DNA of 64,000 nt from Cellulomonas sp. URHE0023 (GTDB lineage Bacteria; Actinomycetota; Actinomycetes; Actinomycetales; Cellulomonadaceae): assembly GCF_000688475.1 (NCBI RefSeq), contig NZ_JIAN01000007.1, forward strand, positions 310,001 through 374,000. Reading direction: 5' to 3'. Below, one piece after another: positions 26,378 through 34,243 of this stretch. The position numbers and the translations under genes are program-made. The notes under the pieces are model-generated. The model was not told where the DNA came from and made no database searches. It saw only the letters and a list, made by a program, of their open reading frames with translations. Position 1 is the stretch's first letter. The number at the start of each line of letters is the position of its first letter.

Positions 26378-27162
26378 GAGCGGGTCCTTCCGGGACGGGT
26401 GAGGAGGTTGGCGGTGGGTCGCTGCCACGGGGTGGCGATCCTGGCGAGCCCGTCGACGAGCACGAACAGCACGCCGGTCAGCAGGGCGACCAGGACGACG
26501 GCGACGAGGATCTGGTCCACCTCGTAGCCCTTGCGCGAGCGCTGGATGAAGACGCCCAGGCCGCTCTGGCCGGCGAGGTACTCCGCGACGACCGCCGCCC
26601 CGATGGCGTAGGTCGCGGCGACGCGAAGCCCGCCGAGGGCGCCCGGCACGGACGCGGGGAGCTGCACGAGCCAGAACTGGTGCCGCCGCGTCCCGCCGAG
26701 TCCGGCGACCATCTCGGCGTGCTCTGCGTCGACGGCCGCCATGGCGGTCACCGAGGCGACGAGCACCGGGAAGAAGGCCGTCAGCGCGACGAGCACGACC
26801 TTGGGCAGCAGACCGAACCCGGCCCACAGGATGAGCAGCGGTGCCAGCACCACCGTCGGGATCGTCTGCGTGAGCGTGACCAGCGGGTAGAGCGTGTCGG
26901 ACAGCAGCGGGAACGCGCCGATCAGGACGGCGAGCACAAGGCCGACGACGGCGCCGACGAGCAGCCCGAGGCTCGCCTCGGTCAACGTCGTCGCGACGTC
27001 CGGACCGAGCAGTGGTGCGACGTCGACCGCCGCACGCGCGACCGCGGTCGGGGCGGGCAGGACGAAGGCGGAGACGCCCGAGGCGCGGACGCCGACCTCC
27101 CAGCCCACGAGCAGAACGAGGGCGGCGACCGTCGGCGCGACGACGCGTCGCCAACGGAGCAT
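26374..27162 (-). CDS. HMP/thiamine-type ABC transporter, permease (ThiX-like)
   Basis: A 262-residue inner-membrane permease of the BPD_transp_1 class with about six hydrophobic helices. The EAA-loop region around VAGLGGTRRHQFWLVQLPAS contacts the ATPase. ATG 27162 lies directly after the thiamine-binding-protein gene (stop at 27167). The frame runs further upstream over the riboswitch but that part has no homology to permeases. The 3' end overlaps the binding-protein start. Together with genes on either side it forms a complete ABC importer. Confidence 0.88.
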   Translation of the reverse strand: MLRWRRVVAPTVAALVLLVGWEVGVRASGVSAFVLPAPTAVARAAVDVAPLLGPDVATTLTEASLGLLVGAVVGLVLAVLIGAFPLLSDTLYPLVTLTQTIPTVVLAPLLILWAGFGLLPKVVLVALTAFFPVLVASVTAMAAVDAEHAEMVAGLGGTRRHQFWLVQLPASVPGALGGLRVAATYAIGAAVVAEYLAGQSGLGVFIQRSRKGYEVDQILVAVVLVALLTGVLFVLVDGLARIATPWQRPTANLLTRPGRTRS

Positions 27163-27166
27163 GACG

Positions 27167-27460
27167 TCAGGCCCGGAACTTGCCGACGAGGTCCTGGATC
27201 GTCGGTCCGTCGTCGTCCCTGCTCTGGCCGACCTTGATGACGCTCGAGACGCCTGCCGCCCCGGCCTGCACGGTGGCCTCGTGCACGGCGCGCAGCAGCG
27301 GCCACAGCTGGTCGGGGGTTCCCTGGATGGTGGTCCCCATCGCGCCGACCTCGTAGACAAGCCCGGACGTCTGGATGACGGCGATCGCTGCGTCGACGTA
27401 GGCGTACCGGTCGTCGTCGGTTCCGCTGGGGCGTGGTGAGACCTGGATCTGTGCGAGCAC
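27167..27460 (-). CDS. Small thiamine-binding protein, MTH1187/YkoF family (DUF77)
   Basis: A 97-residue ferredoxin-like-fold protein of the MTH1187/YkoF group, members of which bind thiamine or HMP-like ligands in the cytoplasm. Visible family features are an N-terminal strand with QVSP, the YVDAAIAVIQTSGLVYEVG segment given by position (about 22-40), and the MGTTIQG strand. GTG 27460 is preceded by GGAGGAAC. It is the first gene after the TPP riboswitch and precedes the permease by 4 nt. It may buffer or deliver the imported ligand; this role is inferred from context. Confidence 0.85.
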   Translation of the reverse strand: MLAQIQVSPRPSGTDDDRYAYVDAAIAVIQTSGLVYEVGAMGTTIQGTPDQLWPLLRAVHEATVQAGAAGVSSVIKVGQSRDDDGPTIQDLVGKFRA

Positions 27461-27571
27461 GGAGTTCCTCCGGGGTGGTCGGAACTGGGCACGTCGCAAC
27501 AGGTCGACCCGTACCGGGACGACGACGACGGCACCCGGCAACGGCCAGAAGACCGCCCACGCCGCGCTCGG

Positions 27572-27685
27572 TGGCGCTTCCCTCCGCTGGCATTACCCAG
27601 TTCAGGTTCTCGGGTCGACATGCGCTGGCACCTGGCGGTGTCGCGGCACGTCCTCTCAGCCCGGCTGTCCCGAGCTCCCCTGCGT
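27572..27685 (-). promoter_or_regulatory. TPP riboswitch (THI element)
   Basis: Read on the minus strand, the leader contains the conserved pyrimidine-sensing segment GGGCTGAGAGGA (complement of 27651-27662) and the pyrophosphate-sensing segment CTGGGTAATGCCAG (complement of 27587-27600), followed by CGGAGGGAA. These are the invariant parts of the TPP riboswitch, in the right order. The ends are approximate. It lies 110 nt upstream of the first gene of the thiamine-type ABC operon and should lower expression when TPP is abundant. The GGAGGAAC ribosome site near 27464 is the probable target of masking, although termination cannot be excluded. Confidence 0.95.
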
Positions 27686-27698
27686 TGGCGGGACGAAC

Positions 27699-29021
27699 CT
27701 ACCGGGAACGGGCGGGGACGTCAGCGGCCTTCTCACCCAGTGGTCGCCGGGCACGACCGAACCTACGCACAGCACCGACGACGACCGCGACCAGCCCGAG
27801 GGCGACGGGCACCACGAGGTGCCAGCCGGCGAGCGCGGCCAGCACCAGCGAGAGCCCGCACGCGACGACCGCGCACCACCAGCCCGCGCTCCCCCGGTCG
27901 AGCAGCCGTACGGCGGCCGCGGACCCGAGCGCGTAGACGGCCACCATGCAGGTCGTGTGCACGAGCACGAACGGCTCGAGGTCACCTCCGGTGGCGACGA
28001 CGAGGCCGAAGTACGCGAACGAGAGCAAGGCGACCACGAGCAAGGCCCGTCGAGGCACGCCGCCGGGCTGCGCACCGTCCGCGAACCACCGCGGCAGGTC
28101 TCCGTCCCGTCCTAAGGACGCCCCCAGCTTGGCGAACGCACCGACGTAGGCACCGAGCACCCCGAGCGTCACGATCCCCGCGACCAGGGCGACCGCGACC
28201 CGCCCGGCACCTGGGAGGCCCACGTCGACGAGATCCATCAACGGGACGTCGGACACGGAGCCGCCGAGCGCCGTCACCGCGACGTACTGCAACGACAGGT
28301 ACGCGACCCCGACGACCACCAGGGCGATCGCCGTGGCACGCGGGATGGTGCGCCGTGGGTCTCGGAACTCCCCGGCCAGGTGCGTCACGGCCTCCCAGCC
28401 GGCGAATGCCCACACGAACAGGCTCGCCGCGGTGCCGACACCCGACCAGCCGTTCGGGAGGAACGGGGTCAGGGCTGTGGGGTCCGACGACGGCAGGGAC
28501 GCGAGCACGACGAGAACCACGAGGAGCACGAGCGCGCCCGTGAGCACGAGCTGCACCGGACCGCTCAGCCGCAGCCCTACCGCGTTCGTGACCAAGGGCG
28601 GCAGCAGGAGCACCGCGCCGACCACGTACACCTGGAGCTGCGACCCGCCGAGCATCGCGACGACGTACTGCGCACCGACCAGCGACACGACCGGCGCGCC
28701 CACGCAGACGCCGAAGAAGAACCAGTAGCCGGTCGCCCGCGCGGACGTCGGTCCGAGCGCGAGCCGGACGTAGGTGGCGACGCCCCCGGAGTCGGGGTGC
28801 CTGGTCGCCAGAGCGGCAAAGGTCGCAGCCAGCGGGACCGACATGGCAAGGACCCCTGCCACTGCCAGCAGCGACGCCGGTCCGGCGGCGCGCGTGGCGA
28901 GCGTGGGCAGCAGCAGGATCCCCGTGCCGAGCACCGCCGCGACGTACAGCGCTGAACCGAGCAGCAGGCCGATCCGGCCGGTGTCTGCCGGTGCACGGGT
29001 GGGGGTGACGGCGGTACTCAC
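27699..29021 (-). CDS. APC-superfamily amino acid permease
   Basis: Integral membrane transporter of 440 residues with about twelve hydrophobic helices. The first helix contains the APC substrate-binding turn GTGILLLP, preceded by GSALYVAAVL; helix 6 carries FVWAFAGWEAVTHL. The pattern resembles the YjeH-like amino acid efflux branch more than uptake permeases, but I would not assign direction. GTG 29021 is used because it gives a short N-terminal tail before helix 1; the frame runs on upstream with no homology. It ends 14 nt before the TPP riboswitch but is separately transcribed upstream of it; whether read-through enters the riboswitch operon is unknown. Confidence 0.83.
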   Translation of the reverse strand: MSTAVTPTRAPADTGRIGLLLGSALYVAAVLGTGILLLPTLATRAAGPASLLAVAGVLAMSVPLAATFAALATRHPDSGGVATYVRLALGPTSARATGYWFFFGVCVGAPVVSLVGAQYVVAMLGGSQLQVYVVGAVLLLPPLVTNAVGLRLSGPVQLVLTGALVLLVVLVVLASLPSSDPTALTPFLPNGWSGVGTAASLFVWAFAGWEAVTHLAGEFRDPRRTIPRATAIALVVVGVAYLSLQYVAVTALGGSVSDVPLMDLVDVGLPGAGRVAVALVAGIVTLGVLGAYVGAFAKLGASLGRDGDLPRWFADGAQPGGVPRRALLVVALLSFAYFGLVVATGGDLEPFVLVHTTCMVAVYALGSAAAVRLLDRGSAGWWCAVVACGLSLVLAALAGWHLVVPVALGLVAVVVGAVRRFGRARRPLGEKAADVPARSR

Positions 29022-29147
29022 CGGCCGAGTATGAACGGGGCGATCACACCGACGACATGCGGCAGACGGTCGTCGTTCGTCAAGATCCAGCCGCAGCGGA
29101 GCGGCGCCGGATCCTCGTCGGAAGGTGCCGCAAAAAAGGCGTGACCA

Positions 29148-29167
29148 CGACCACACGTGCGTGGTCG
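29148..29167. promoter_or_regulatory. Inverted repeat in the divergent region, possible operator
   Basis: CGACCAC at 29148-29154 and GTGGTCG at 29161-29167 form a perfect 7-bp inverted repeat around ACGTGC. It sits between the APC permease gene and the 63-codon ORF, about 70 nt before the latter's start. It could be a repressor site or a small RNA stem. There is no match to an operator I can name. Confidence 0.35.
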
Positions 29168-29235
29168 AGTAGCCCCACACCACCACATCGACCCGGGCAA
29201 CCGCCCTGGCCGAGCCATGCCCGAAGGAGATTCCT

Positions 29236-29427
29236 GTGCATCCCGCCAGCACGTTCGAGCTGCACCGTCACGAGTACGTCCAGCGCCTGGCCCGCTCCCA
29301 GCAGGAGCGCGTCGTCGAGGCGGCCCGCGCGGACAGACAACCGTCCGAGAACACGCGGCGCCCCCCTGATCCGCGGCGTGCGACCAGCCCGTCGGTGGCC
29401 TTCGCCGGTGTGGTCAGCGCACGCTGA
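29236..29427 (+). CDS. Short hypothetical protein with strong ribosome site and its own terminator
   Basis: A 63-residue protein with no recognised domain. Residues 1-37 are predicted helical and highly charged (for example QRLARSQQERVVEAARADR); the rest is proline-rich with no membrane segment. Support for expression is unusually good for such a small gene. AAGGAG at 29224-29229 is spaced six bases from GTG 29236, and a textbook terminator begins 22 nt after the stop. It forms its own transcription unit between a permease and a membrane protein. A regulatory small protein is possible; no function can be given. Confidence 0.7.
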   Translation: MHPASTFELHRHEYVQRLARSQQERVVEAARADRQPSENTRRPPDPRRATSPSVAFAGVVSAR

Positions 29428-29448
29428 GCACCGCCGAGCACCCGACCA

Positions 29449-29477
29449 GGGCGCGGACCGGAAACCGGTCCGCGCCC
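29449..29477 (+). terminator. Intrinsic terminator of the 63-codon gene
   Basis: Perfect 13-bp stem, GGGCGCGGACCGG and its complement, with an AAA loop, followed by TTT. This is the strongest intrinsic terminator in the window. It ends the transcript of the short gene before the small membrane protein gene. Confidence 0.88.
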
Positions 29478-29548
29478 TTTCACGTCTGACCTGGGTCGTC
29501 GTGCCACGATGACGCCATGCCCGCCGCGACCCCAGCCCTCTCCCGCTG

Positions 29549-29803
29549 ATGGGACGGCACGCCTCGCCCGGACCGGAGCCCGAGCCGGTTCCCGAACCCG
29601 TGACGCCGGGGCGTCGCCTCGTGATCTGGGTCGAGCGCGTCCTGCTCGGCCTCGCGGCGGGCGCGGGCATCCTCGCGGTGCTGCGCTGGGCGGGTACGCC
29701 GTGGACGTCGTCGATCTGGATCGCGGCCGCCGTCGCCGTCCTCGTACCCGCGGCCGCGTGGCTGGCCTCGACCGTCCCGGGGCACGAGCACCATCGCCCC
29801 TAG
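29549..29803 (+). CDS. Small two-helix membrane protein
   Basis: An 84-residue protein with a proline- and glutamate-rich N-terminus, then two hydrophobic segments at about residues 30-46 and 55-74. It ends in a short histidine-containing tail. No domain is recognised. The start at ATG 29549 lacks a good Shine-Dalgarno sequence, so translation is less certain than for its neighbour. The TAG stop overlaps the stop of the PAP2 gene on the other strand. Codon use has the G/C third-position bias of the surrounding genes, which supports a real gene. Confidence 0.6.
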   Translation: MGRHASPGPEPEPVPEPVTPGRRLVIWVERVLLGLAAGAGILAVLRWAGTPWTSSIWIAAAVAVLVPAAAWLASTVPGHEHHRP

Positions 29804-30483
29804 CGGAGTCGACCCGTGTGTCGTCGGTCGATGATGGACACCACCCCGAGCACCACCACCGCGAGCGCCACGGCGGCGACGACGTCCGTCACGAAGTGGA
29901 AGCCCAGGTACAGCCTGCTGAGCCCGACGAGCACAGTGCCGATGACGGTCGCGAGCCCCCACGCGACGATGAGACCGGGCGAGGGCCGGCGGCTGCAGAC
30001 GAGGTAGCCGGCGACGAGCAGGAACGTCGCGGTGCCCAGGGTGTGCCCGGACGGGAACGACGCGGTGTGCGGGGCCCCGAGGACGAACATCGTCTCGCTC
30101 GGCGGGCGAGGGCGGGCGACCAGGCCTTTCACCGTGAGCCCGAGCAGCGCCGCCCCGGCTGTGGCACCGGCGAGCAGGACCGGCCGCCACCACTCCTGAG
30201 CGGCCCGAGCCCACACGACGCACCCCACGGCGACGCCGACCGGCATGACGACAGGACCCGTGAGGAAGGTGATCGTCGCCAGCACCGCGGTCCAGCCCGA
30301 GGTCCGGTGCGCCACGAGCCACTCCAGGACGGGCTCGTCGAGGTTCGAGAGGTCGTCCTGCTCGCGCACGCTGTCCAGGACGGAGAAGAACACCAGAAGC
30401 CCGAGCACGATGAGCACGAGGCCGGGCAGCACGGCCCACACGAAGGGCCGGACGCGCACCGGGTCGGTCTCGCTGGTGGTCAC
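29800..30483 (-). CDS. PAP2-family membrane phosphatase
   Basis: Membrane phosphatase of 227 residues with about six helices. The three PAP2 motifs are present in order: KGLVARPRPP, FPSGHT and SRLYLGFHFVTDV, supplying the catalytic His pair and Arg. Members dephosphorylate undecaprenyl diphosphate, phosphatidate or related lipids; the substrate here is not determined. GTG 30483 places a short tail before the first helix and leaves 74 bp for the divergent promoters shared with orn; a longer frame start at 30531 is less likely for that reason. It converges with the small membrane protein gene. Confidence 0.88.
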   Translation of the reverse strand: MTTSETDPVRVRPFVWAVLPGLVLIVLGLLVFFSVLDSVREQDDLSNLDEPVLEWLVAHRTSGWTAVLATITFLTGPVVMPVGVAVGCVVWARAAQEWWRPVLLAGATAGAALLGLTVKGLVARPRPPSETMFVLGAPHTASFPSGHTLGTATFLLVAGYLVCSRRPSPGLIVAWGLATVIGTVLVGLSRLYLGFHFVTDVVAAVALAVVVLGVVSIIDRRHTGRLR

Positions 30484-30557
30484 GGACGCGACGCTAGCGC
30501 GGTCCGGCACGGATTCTCGGGCGCACCGCACCGCTGTGACCGCCTAGGCTGACCAGC

Positions 30558-31229
30558 GTGACCAGCACGCCGACGCCCGCGCCCGCACCCACCGGACACG
30601 AGAGTGCCGACCGCATCGTCTGGATCGACTGCGAGATGACCGGTCTCGACCTGGGTGCCGATGCGCTCGTCGAGGTGGCCGCCGTGGTCACGGACTCGGA
30701 GCTGAACGTCCTCGGTGAGGGCGTCGACGTGATCATCTCGCCGCCCCGCGAGGCCCTCGAGCAGATGAACGACTTCGTGCGCGCGATGCACACCACGTCG
30801 GGTCTGCTCGACGAGCTCGCCGGCGGCACGACGATCGCCGACGCGCAGGAGCGCGTGCTCGACTACATCCGCCAGTGGGTACCCGAGTCGGGCAAGGCCC
30901 CGCTGGCGGGCAACTCGGTGGGCACCGACAAGACGTTCCTGGACCGCGACATGACCGAGCTCGTCGGCTACCTGCACTACCGGGTCATCGACGTGTCCTC
31001 GATCAAGGAGCTGGCACGGCGCTGGTACCCGCGCGTGTACTTCGCGTCACCGCGCAAGAACGGCGGTCACCGCGCGCTGGCCGACATCCTGGAGAGCATC
31101 GACGAGCTGCGGTACTACCGCGCCGCGCTTCTCCCGGCGCAGCCCGGCCCGGACTCGGCCGTCGCGAAGAAGATCGCCGCCGACGTCGTCGCGACGTCCG
31201 TGAAGGGTGCGCTCCTCTCGGAAAGCTGA
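30558..31229 (+). CDS. orn: Oligoribonuclease
   Basis: A 3'-5' exoribonuclease of the DEDDh family that finishes RNA decay by cleaving di- to pentanucleotides and linear pGpG. The 223 residues include the catalytic acidic residues in IVWIDCEMTGLD, the GNSVGTDKTFLDRDM segment and NGGHRALADI with the general-base His. GTG 30558 gives an N-terminal extension of about 18 residues typical of actinobacterial Orn. The tRNA-His gene on the opposite strand starts 92 nt beyond the stop. Orn is a core gene and its presence supports an actinobacterial chromosome. Confidence 0.94.
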   Translation: MTSTPTPAPAPTGHESADRIVWIDCEMTGLDLGADALVEVAAVVTDSELNVLGEGVDVIISPPREALEQMNDFVRAMHTTSGLLDELAGGTTIADAQERVLDYIRQWVPESGKAPLAGNSVGTDKTFLDRDMTELVGYLHYRVIDVSSIKELARRWYPRVYFASPRKNGGHRALADILESIDELRYYRAALLPAQPGPDSAVAKKIAADVVATSVKGALLSES

Positions 31230-31321
31230 GGGAGCAGCTTCTTTCTCGCCGCCTGCACGACCCCCGACGCCGGGAACGGCGACGGGCGCCGACCACGGAT
31301 GGTCGACGCCCGACGCGATGG

Positions 31322-31395
31322 GGTGGCTAACGGGACTTGAACCCGCGACCCCCTGGACCACAACCAGGTGCTCTACCACCTGAGCTATAGCCACC
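31322..31395 (-). tRNA. tRNA-His (GTG)
   Basis: A 74-nt tRNA on the minus strand. The acceptor GTGGCTA pairs with TAGCCAC; an extra 5' G (position -1) faces discriminator C73, the identity pair of tRNA-His. The anticodon loop TTGTGGT gives GTG. The T arm GCGGG/CCCGT-type stem with TTCAAGT is intact. CCA is not fully encoded. Confidence 0.96.
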
Positions 31396-31497
31396 ACGAT
31401 CCCCCGACGCGTACGCCGGGGCGTCGAGAAGTGTACCTGAGCGTCGCGGGTGTTCTGACATCCGCCGTCCCGACCCCCGGACCCGGCGGGCGGTCGC

Positions 31498-32421
31498 TCA
31501 GAGCCGCGCGGCGACCGCGTCGGCGAACCGCTGCGCCGACCCCTCGGCGTGCGAGAAGAACAGCGACGGCTCGGTGAGCTCGACCTCGAGGACCACGGGC
31601 GCACCGTCGTCGTCCGGGATCAGGTCGACGCGTGCGTACAGGAGCGGTCCGTCGACGCCGGGCACCAGGTCCGGGAGAGCCGCGACCACGCGGTCGGCCA
31701 CTGCACGCTCGGCGTCGCTGGCGGAACGCTCGATCAGCTGGGTGTGCAGGTACAGCTCGTCGGTGAGCCCTGCGCGGTACGGGCCCTCGAGCAGCGCGGC
31801 CTTGCGCACGGAGTGGCTGAACTCGCCGTCGACGTAGACCAGCGCAGTCTCGCCGGCGGTGTCCACGTTGCGCAGGTAGCGCTGGATCATGACCCGACGG
31901 CCCGCGACGAGCAGGTTCTTCGCGTGCGTGATCGCCAGGGAACGTTGCTGCGTGACACCCGCGTTGTACCGACCCGTGTCGCGCGCGCCCGCGCTGACCG
32001 TCGGCTTGACGACGAAGTCTCCGAACGCCGGGAACCTCGTGTGGATCGCGCGGGAGTCGAAGTTGCGCTCGGGGTCCAGCCAGATCGTCGGCACGATGGG
32101 CAGACCGGCGCCCTCCAGGTCTCGGAGGTACTTCTTGTCGATGTTCCAGCCGACGACCGCCGCGGGGTTGAACAGGCTCGTGGTCTGCTCGACCCGACGG
32201 GCCCAGTCCGCGAACTCGTCCGGTCGCTCCGTGTAGTCCCACGTCGAACGGATCACCGCGTGCGGGTACGCCGCCCAGTCGACCGCGGGGTCGTCCCAGA
32301 CGACGGCGTCGACGGCGATCCCCCGCTCGGCGAGCGCGTCACGCAGCGCGCGGTTGTCCTGGTCGAGGTCGGGGAGCTCGGCGCAGGTCACGAGGGCGAC
32401 GCGGGCTGTGGTCGGGGTCAC
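31498..32421 (-). CDS. ATP-grasp domain protein (RimK/glutathione-synthetase-like), unknown substrate
   Basis: A 307-residue ATP-grasp enzyme, which would join a carboxylate to an amine or thiol using ATP. Residues 1-110 form the pre-ATP-grasp domain; the ATP-binding domain includes the lysine in DFVVKPTVSAGARDT and the metal-binding segment LLYARVDLI with VLEVELTEPSLFF. Proteins of this group occur widely in actinobacteria without an assigned product. GTG 32421 overlaps the stop of the betaine-type ATPase gene (32418) by 4 nt, indicating co-translation with a transporter of compatible solutes. An enzyme acting on the imported compound is one idea; no direct evidence supports it. Confidence 0.82.
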   Translation of the reverse strand: MTPTTARVALVTCAELPDLDQDNRALRDALAERGIAVDAVVWDDPAVDWAAYPHAVIRSTWDYTERPDEFADWARRVEQTTSLFNPAAVVGWNIDKKYLRDLEGAGLPIVPTIWLDPERNFDSRAIHTRFPAFGDFVVKPTVSAGARDTGRYNAGVTQQRSLAITHAKNLLVAGRRVMIQRYLRNVDTAGETALVYVDGEFSHSVRKAALLEGPYRAGLTDELYLHTQLIERSASDAERAVADRVVAALPDLVPGVDGPLLYARVDLIPDDDGAPVVLEVELTEPSLFFSHAEGSAQRFADAVAARL

Positions 32422-33461
32422 GAGCGCACTGTACCGACGGCGGTGTCGTGCACGTCAGTGACCTGCGTCTCGTCGGGGTGGTCCGCGGTCACGCGATCGA
32501 GCGCCCTGACCACGGTCGCGGGGGTCGCGCTTCCCACGACGGCGCCCCGTTGGTCCACCACCTGCACGGTCTGGTTCGCGCCGACGAACGAGTGCAGGAC
32601 CTCGCCCAGCTCGGTGCCCAGGACGACAGGCGTCCCTGAGCCCTCGACGACAGGATCCACGTCGGCGAGCTCGAGGCGACCGAGCGCGAGCAGCCGTGCC
32701 GTGCGTCCGCGCCCGACGAGCTCGGCCACCGCAGGTGAGGCGGGACGCGCCACCACGTCGAGCGGCGCTGCCAGCTGCTCGATGCGGGCTCCTGTGCTCA
32801 GGACCGCGACCCGGTCCGCCATCCGCACGGCCTCGTCGATGTCGTGGGTCACGAGGATCACGGTGGTGCCGAGCGCTCGCTGGATCCGCGCGAACTCTGC
32901 CTGGAGCCGCTGCCGGCCCACAGGGTCAACCGCCCCGAACGGCTCGTCCATGAGCAGGACGGGCGGGTCGGTCGCCAGCGCACGCGCAACCCCGACCCGC
33001 TGGCGCTCACCACCCGAGAGCTCGTGCGGGTACCGCCGCGCGTACCGTTCCGGGGCGAGACCGACCAGGTCCAGCAGCTCGTCCACGCGCGACGCGGTGC
33101 GCCTGCGGTCCCAGCCGAGCAGGCCGGGCACCGTCGCCACGTTCTGCGCGACCGTCCGGTGCGGGAACAGGCCGACGTTCTGGATGACGTACCCCATCCG
33201 CCTGCGCAGCTTCACCGGGTCGACCCGGGTGACGTCCTCACCCTCGAGCCTGATGCGTCCGGACGTCGGCTCGACGAGCCGGTTCGCCATGCGCAGCGTG
33301 GTCGACTTGCCGCAGCCGGAGGGCCCGACGAGGACGAGCACCTCATGCTGCCGGACCTCGAGGGTCAGGTCGTCGACCGCCGACGCGGCGCGGCCGTCCT
33401 TCGAGCGTGCGTCATAGACCTTGCGCACGTGCTCGAAGCTGATCGCCGGTTCGTCCGTCAC
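32418..33461 (-). CDS. Glycine betaine/choline-type ABC transporter, ATP-binding protein (OpuCA/ProV-like)
   Basis: A 347-residue ATPase. Walker A GPSGCGKST, signature ELSGGERQR, Walker B LLMDEPFGAVD and switch VTHDIDEAV are all present. The C-terminal extension from about residue 255 contains one or two CBS-like repeats (for example TVQVVDQRGAVVGSATP), as in OpuA/OpuC ATPases where they sense ionic strength. GTG 33461 was chosen because the N-terminus (ISFEHVRKVYDAR) then matches the family. The rest of the importer, two permeases and a binding protein, is divergent from it. Its stop overlaps the ATP-grasp start. Confidence 0.9.
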   Translation of the reverse strand: MTDEPAISFEHVRKVYDARSKDGRAASAVDDLTLEVRQHEVLVLVGPSGCGKSTTLRMANRLVEPTSGRIRLEGEDVTRVDPVKLRRRMGYVIQNVGLFPHRTVAQNVATVPGLLGWDRRRTASRVDELLDLVGLAPERYARRYPHELSGGERQRVGVARALATDPPVLLMDEPFGAVDPVGRQRLQAEFARIQRALGTTVILVTHDIDEAVRMADRVAVLSTGARIEQLAAPLDVVARPASPAVAELVGRGRTARLLALGRLELADVDPVVEGSGTPVVLGTELGEVLHSFVGANQTVQVVDQRGAVVGSATPATVVRALDRVTADHPDETQVTDVHDTAVGTVRS

Positions 33462-33567
33462 CTCAGGGAGGCTAGTCCGTGGGTGTGACGCGCGCAGCGC
33501 GCGGCAGCGGTCGCCGCCCGTCGGACCGGCCCTGCAGGTGTCGGTGGCTCGCCCTAGGGTCGTGACC

Positions 33568-34242
33568 ATGCATTTCGCCGAGGCGCCACCCAACCCGTGG
33601 TTCTCGTGGCAGTACATCGAGCGCAACAGCGCCGACATCGCGCGCGCCCTGGAGCAGCACGTCTCCTTGACGCTCGAGGCGGTCGCCATCGCGTTCGTCC
33701 TCGCACTGCCCCTCGCCGCGCTCGCACACCTGCGTCCGCGGCTCGCCGGACCGGTGCTCGGGGTCGCGGGTGTCCTCTACACGATCCCCTCCCTGGCACT
33801 GTTCGCCGTCCTCGCGCCCTACACCGGGATCGGCCGCACCACCGTGCTCATCGGTCTCGTCTCGTACGCGCTGCTCGTGCTGACGCGCAACGTGCTGGTG
33901 GGGCTTCAAGGGGTCGACCCGGCCGTCCGGGACGCCGCACGTGGAATGGGATACGGGCGAGGGCGGTTGCTGCTCTCCGTGGAGCTACCGCAGGCGTTGC
34001 CGAGCGTCGTCGCAGGCCTGAGGCTTGCGACCGTGACGACGGTGGCGCTCGTGACCGTCGGCGTGGTGGTCGGCTACGGCGGCCTCGGGACGCTGATGTT
34101 CCGAGGGTTCCGCAGCAACTACCACGCCGAGATCATGACGGCGACGGTGCTCTGCCTCCTTCTGGCGCTGCTCTTCGACCTGGTCATCGCCGGCGTCGGG
34201 CGACGACTCACGCCGTGGTCCCGCGTCGAGAGCCCGGTCTGA
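33568..34242 (+). CDS. Glycine betaine/choline-type ABC transporter, first permease (OpuCB-like)
   Basis: A 224-residue permease of the OpuC type. About five or six membrane helices and the EAA loop VRDAARGMGYGRGRLLLSVELPQALP (about residues 118-143, key residues EAA-like AARGMG and P) are visible. The N-terminal WFSWQYIERN segment is common to OpuCB proteins. ATG 33568 is the first plausible start after the divergent ATPase gene (107 bp between the starts). It is followed within 1 nt by the second permease, so the two should form the heterodimeric channel. Confidence 0.88.
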   Translation: MHFAEAPPNPWFSWQYIERNSADIARALEQHVSLTLEAVAIAFVLALPLAALAHLRPRLAGPVLGVAGVLYTIPSLALFAVLAPYTGIGRTTVLIGLVSYALLVLTRNVLVGLQGVDPAVRDAARGMGYGRGRLLLSVELPQALPSVVAGLRLATVTTVALVTVGVVVGYGGLGTLMFRGFRSNYHAEIMTATVLCLLLALLFDLVIAGVGRRLTPWSRVESPV

Positions 34243-34243
34243 C

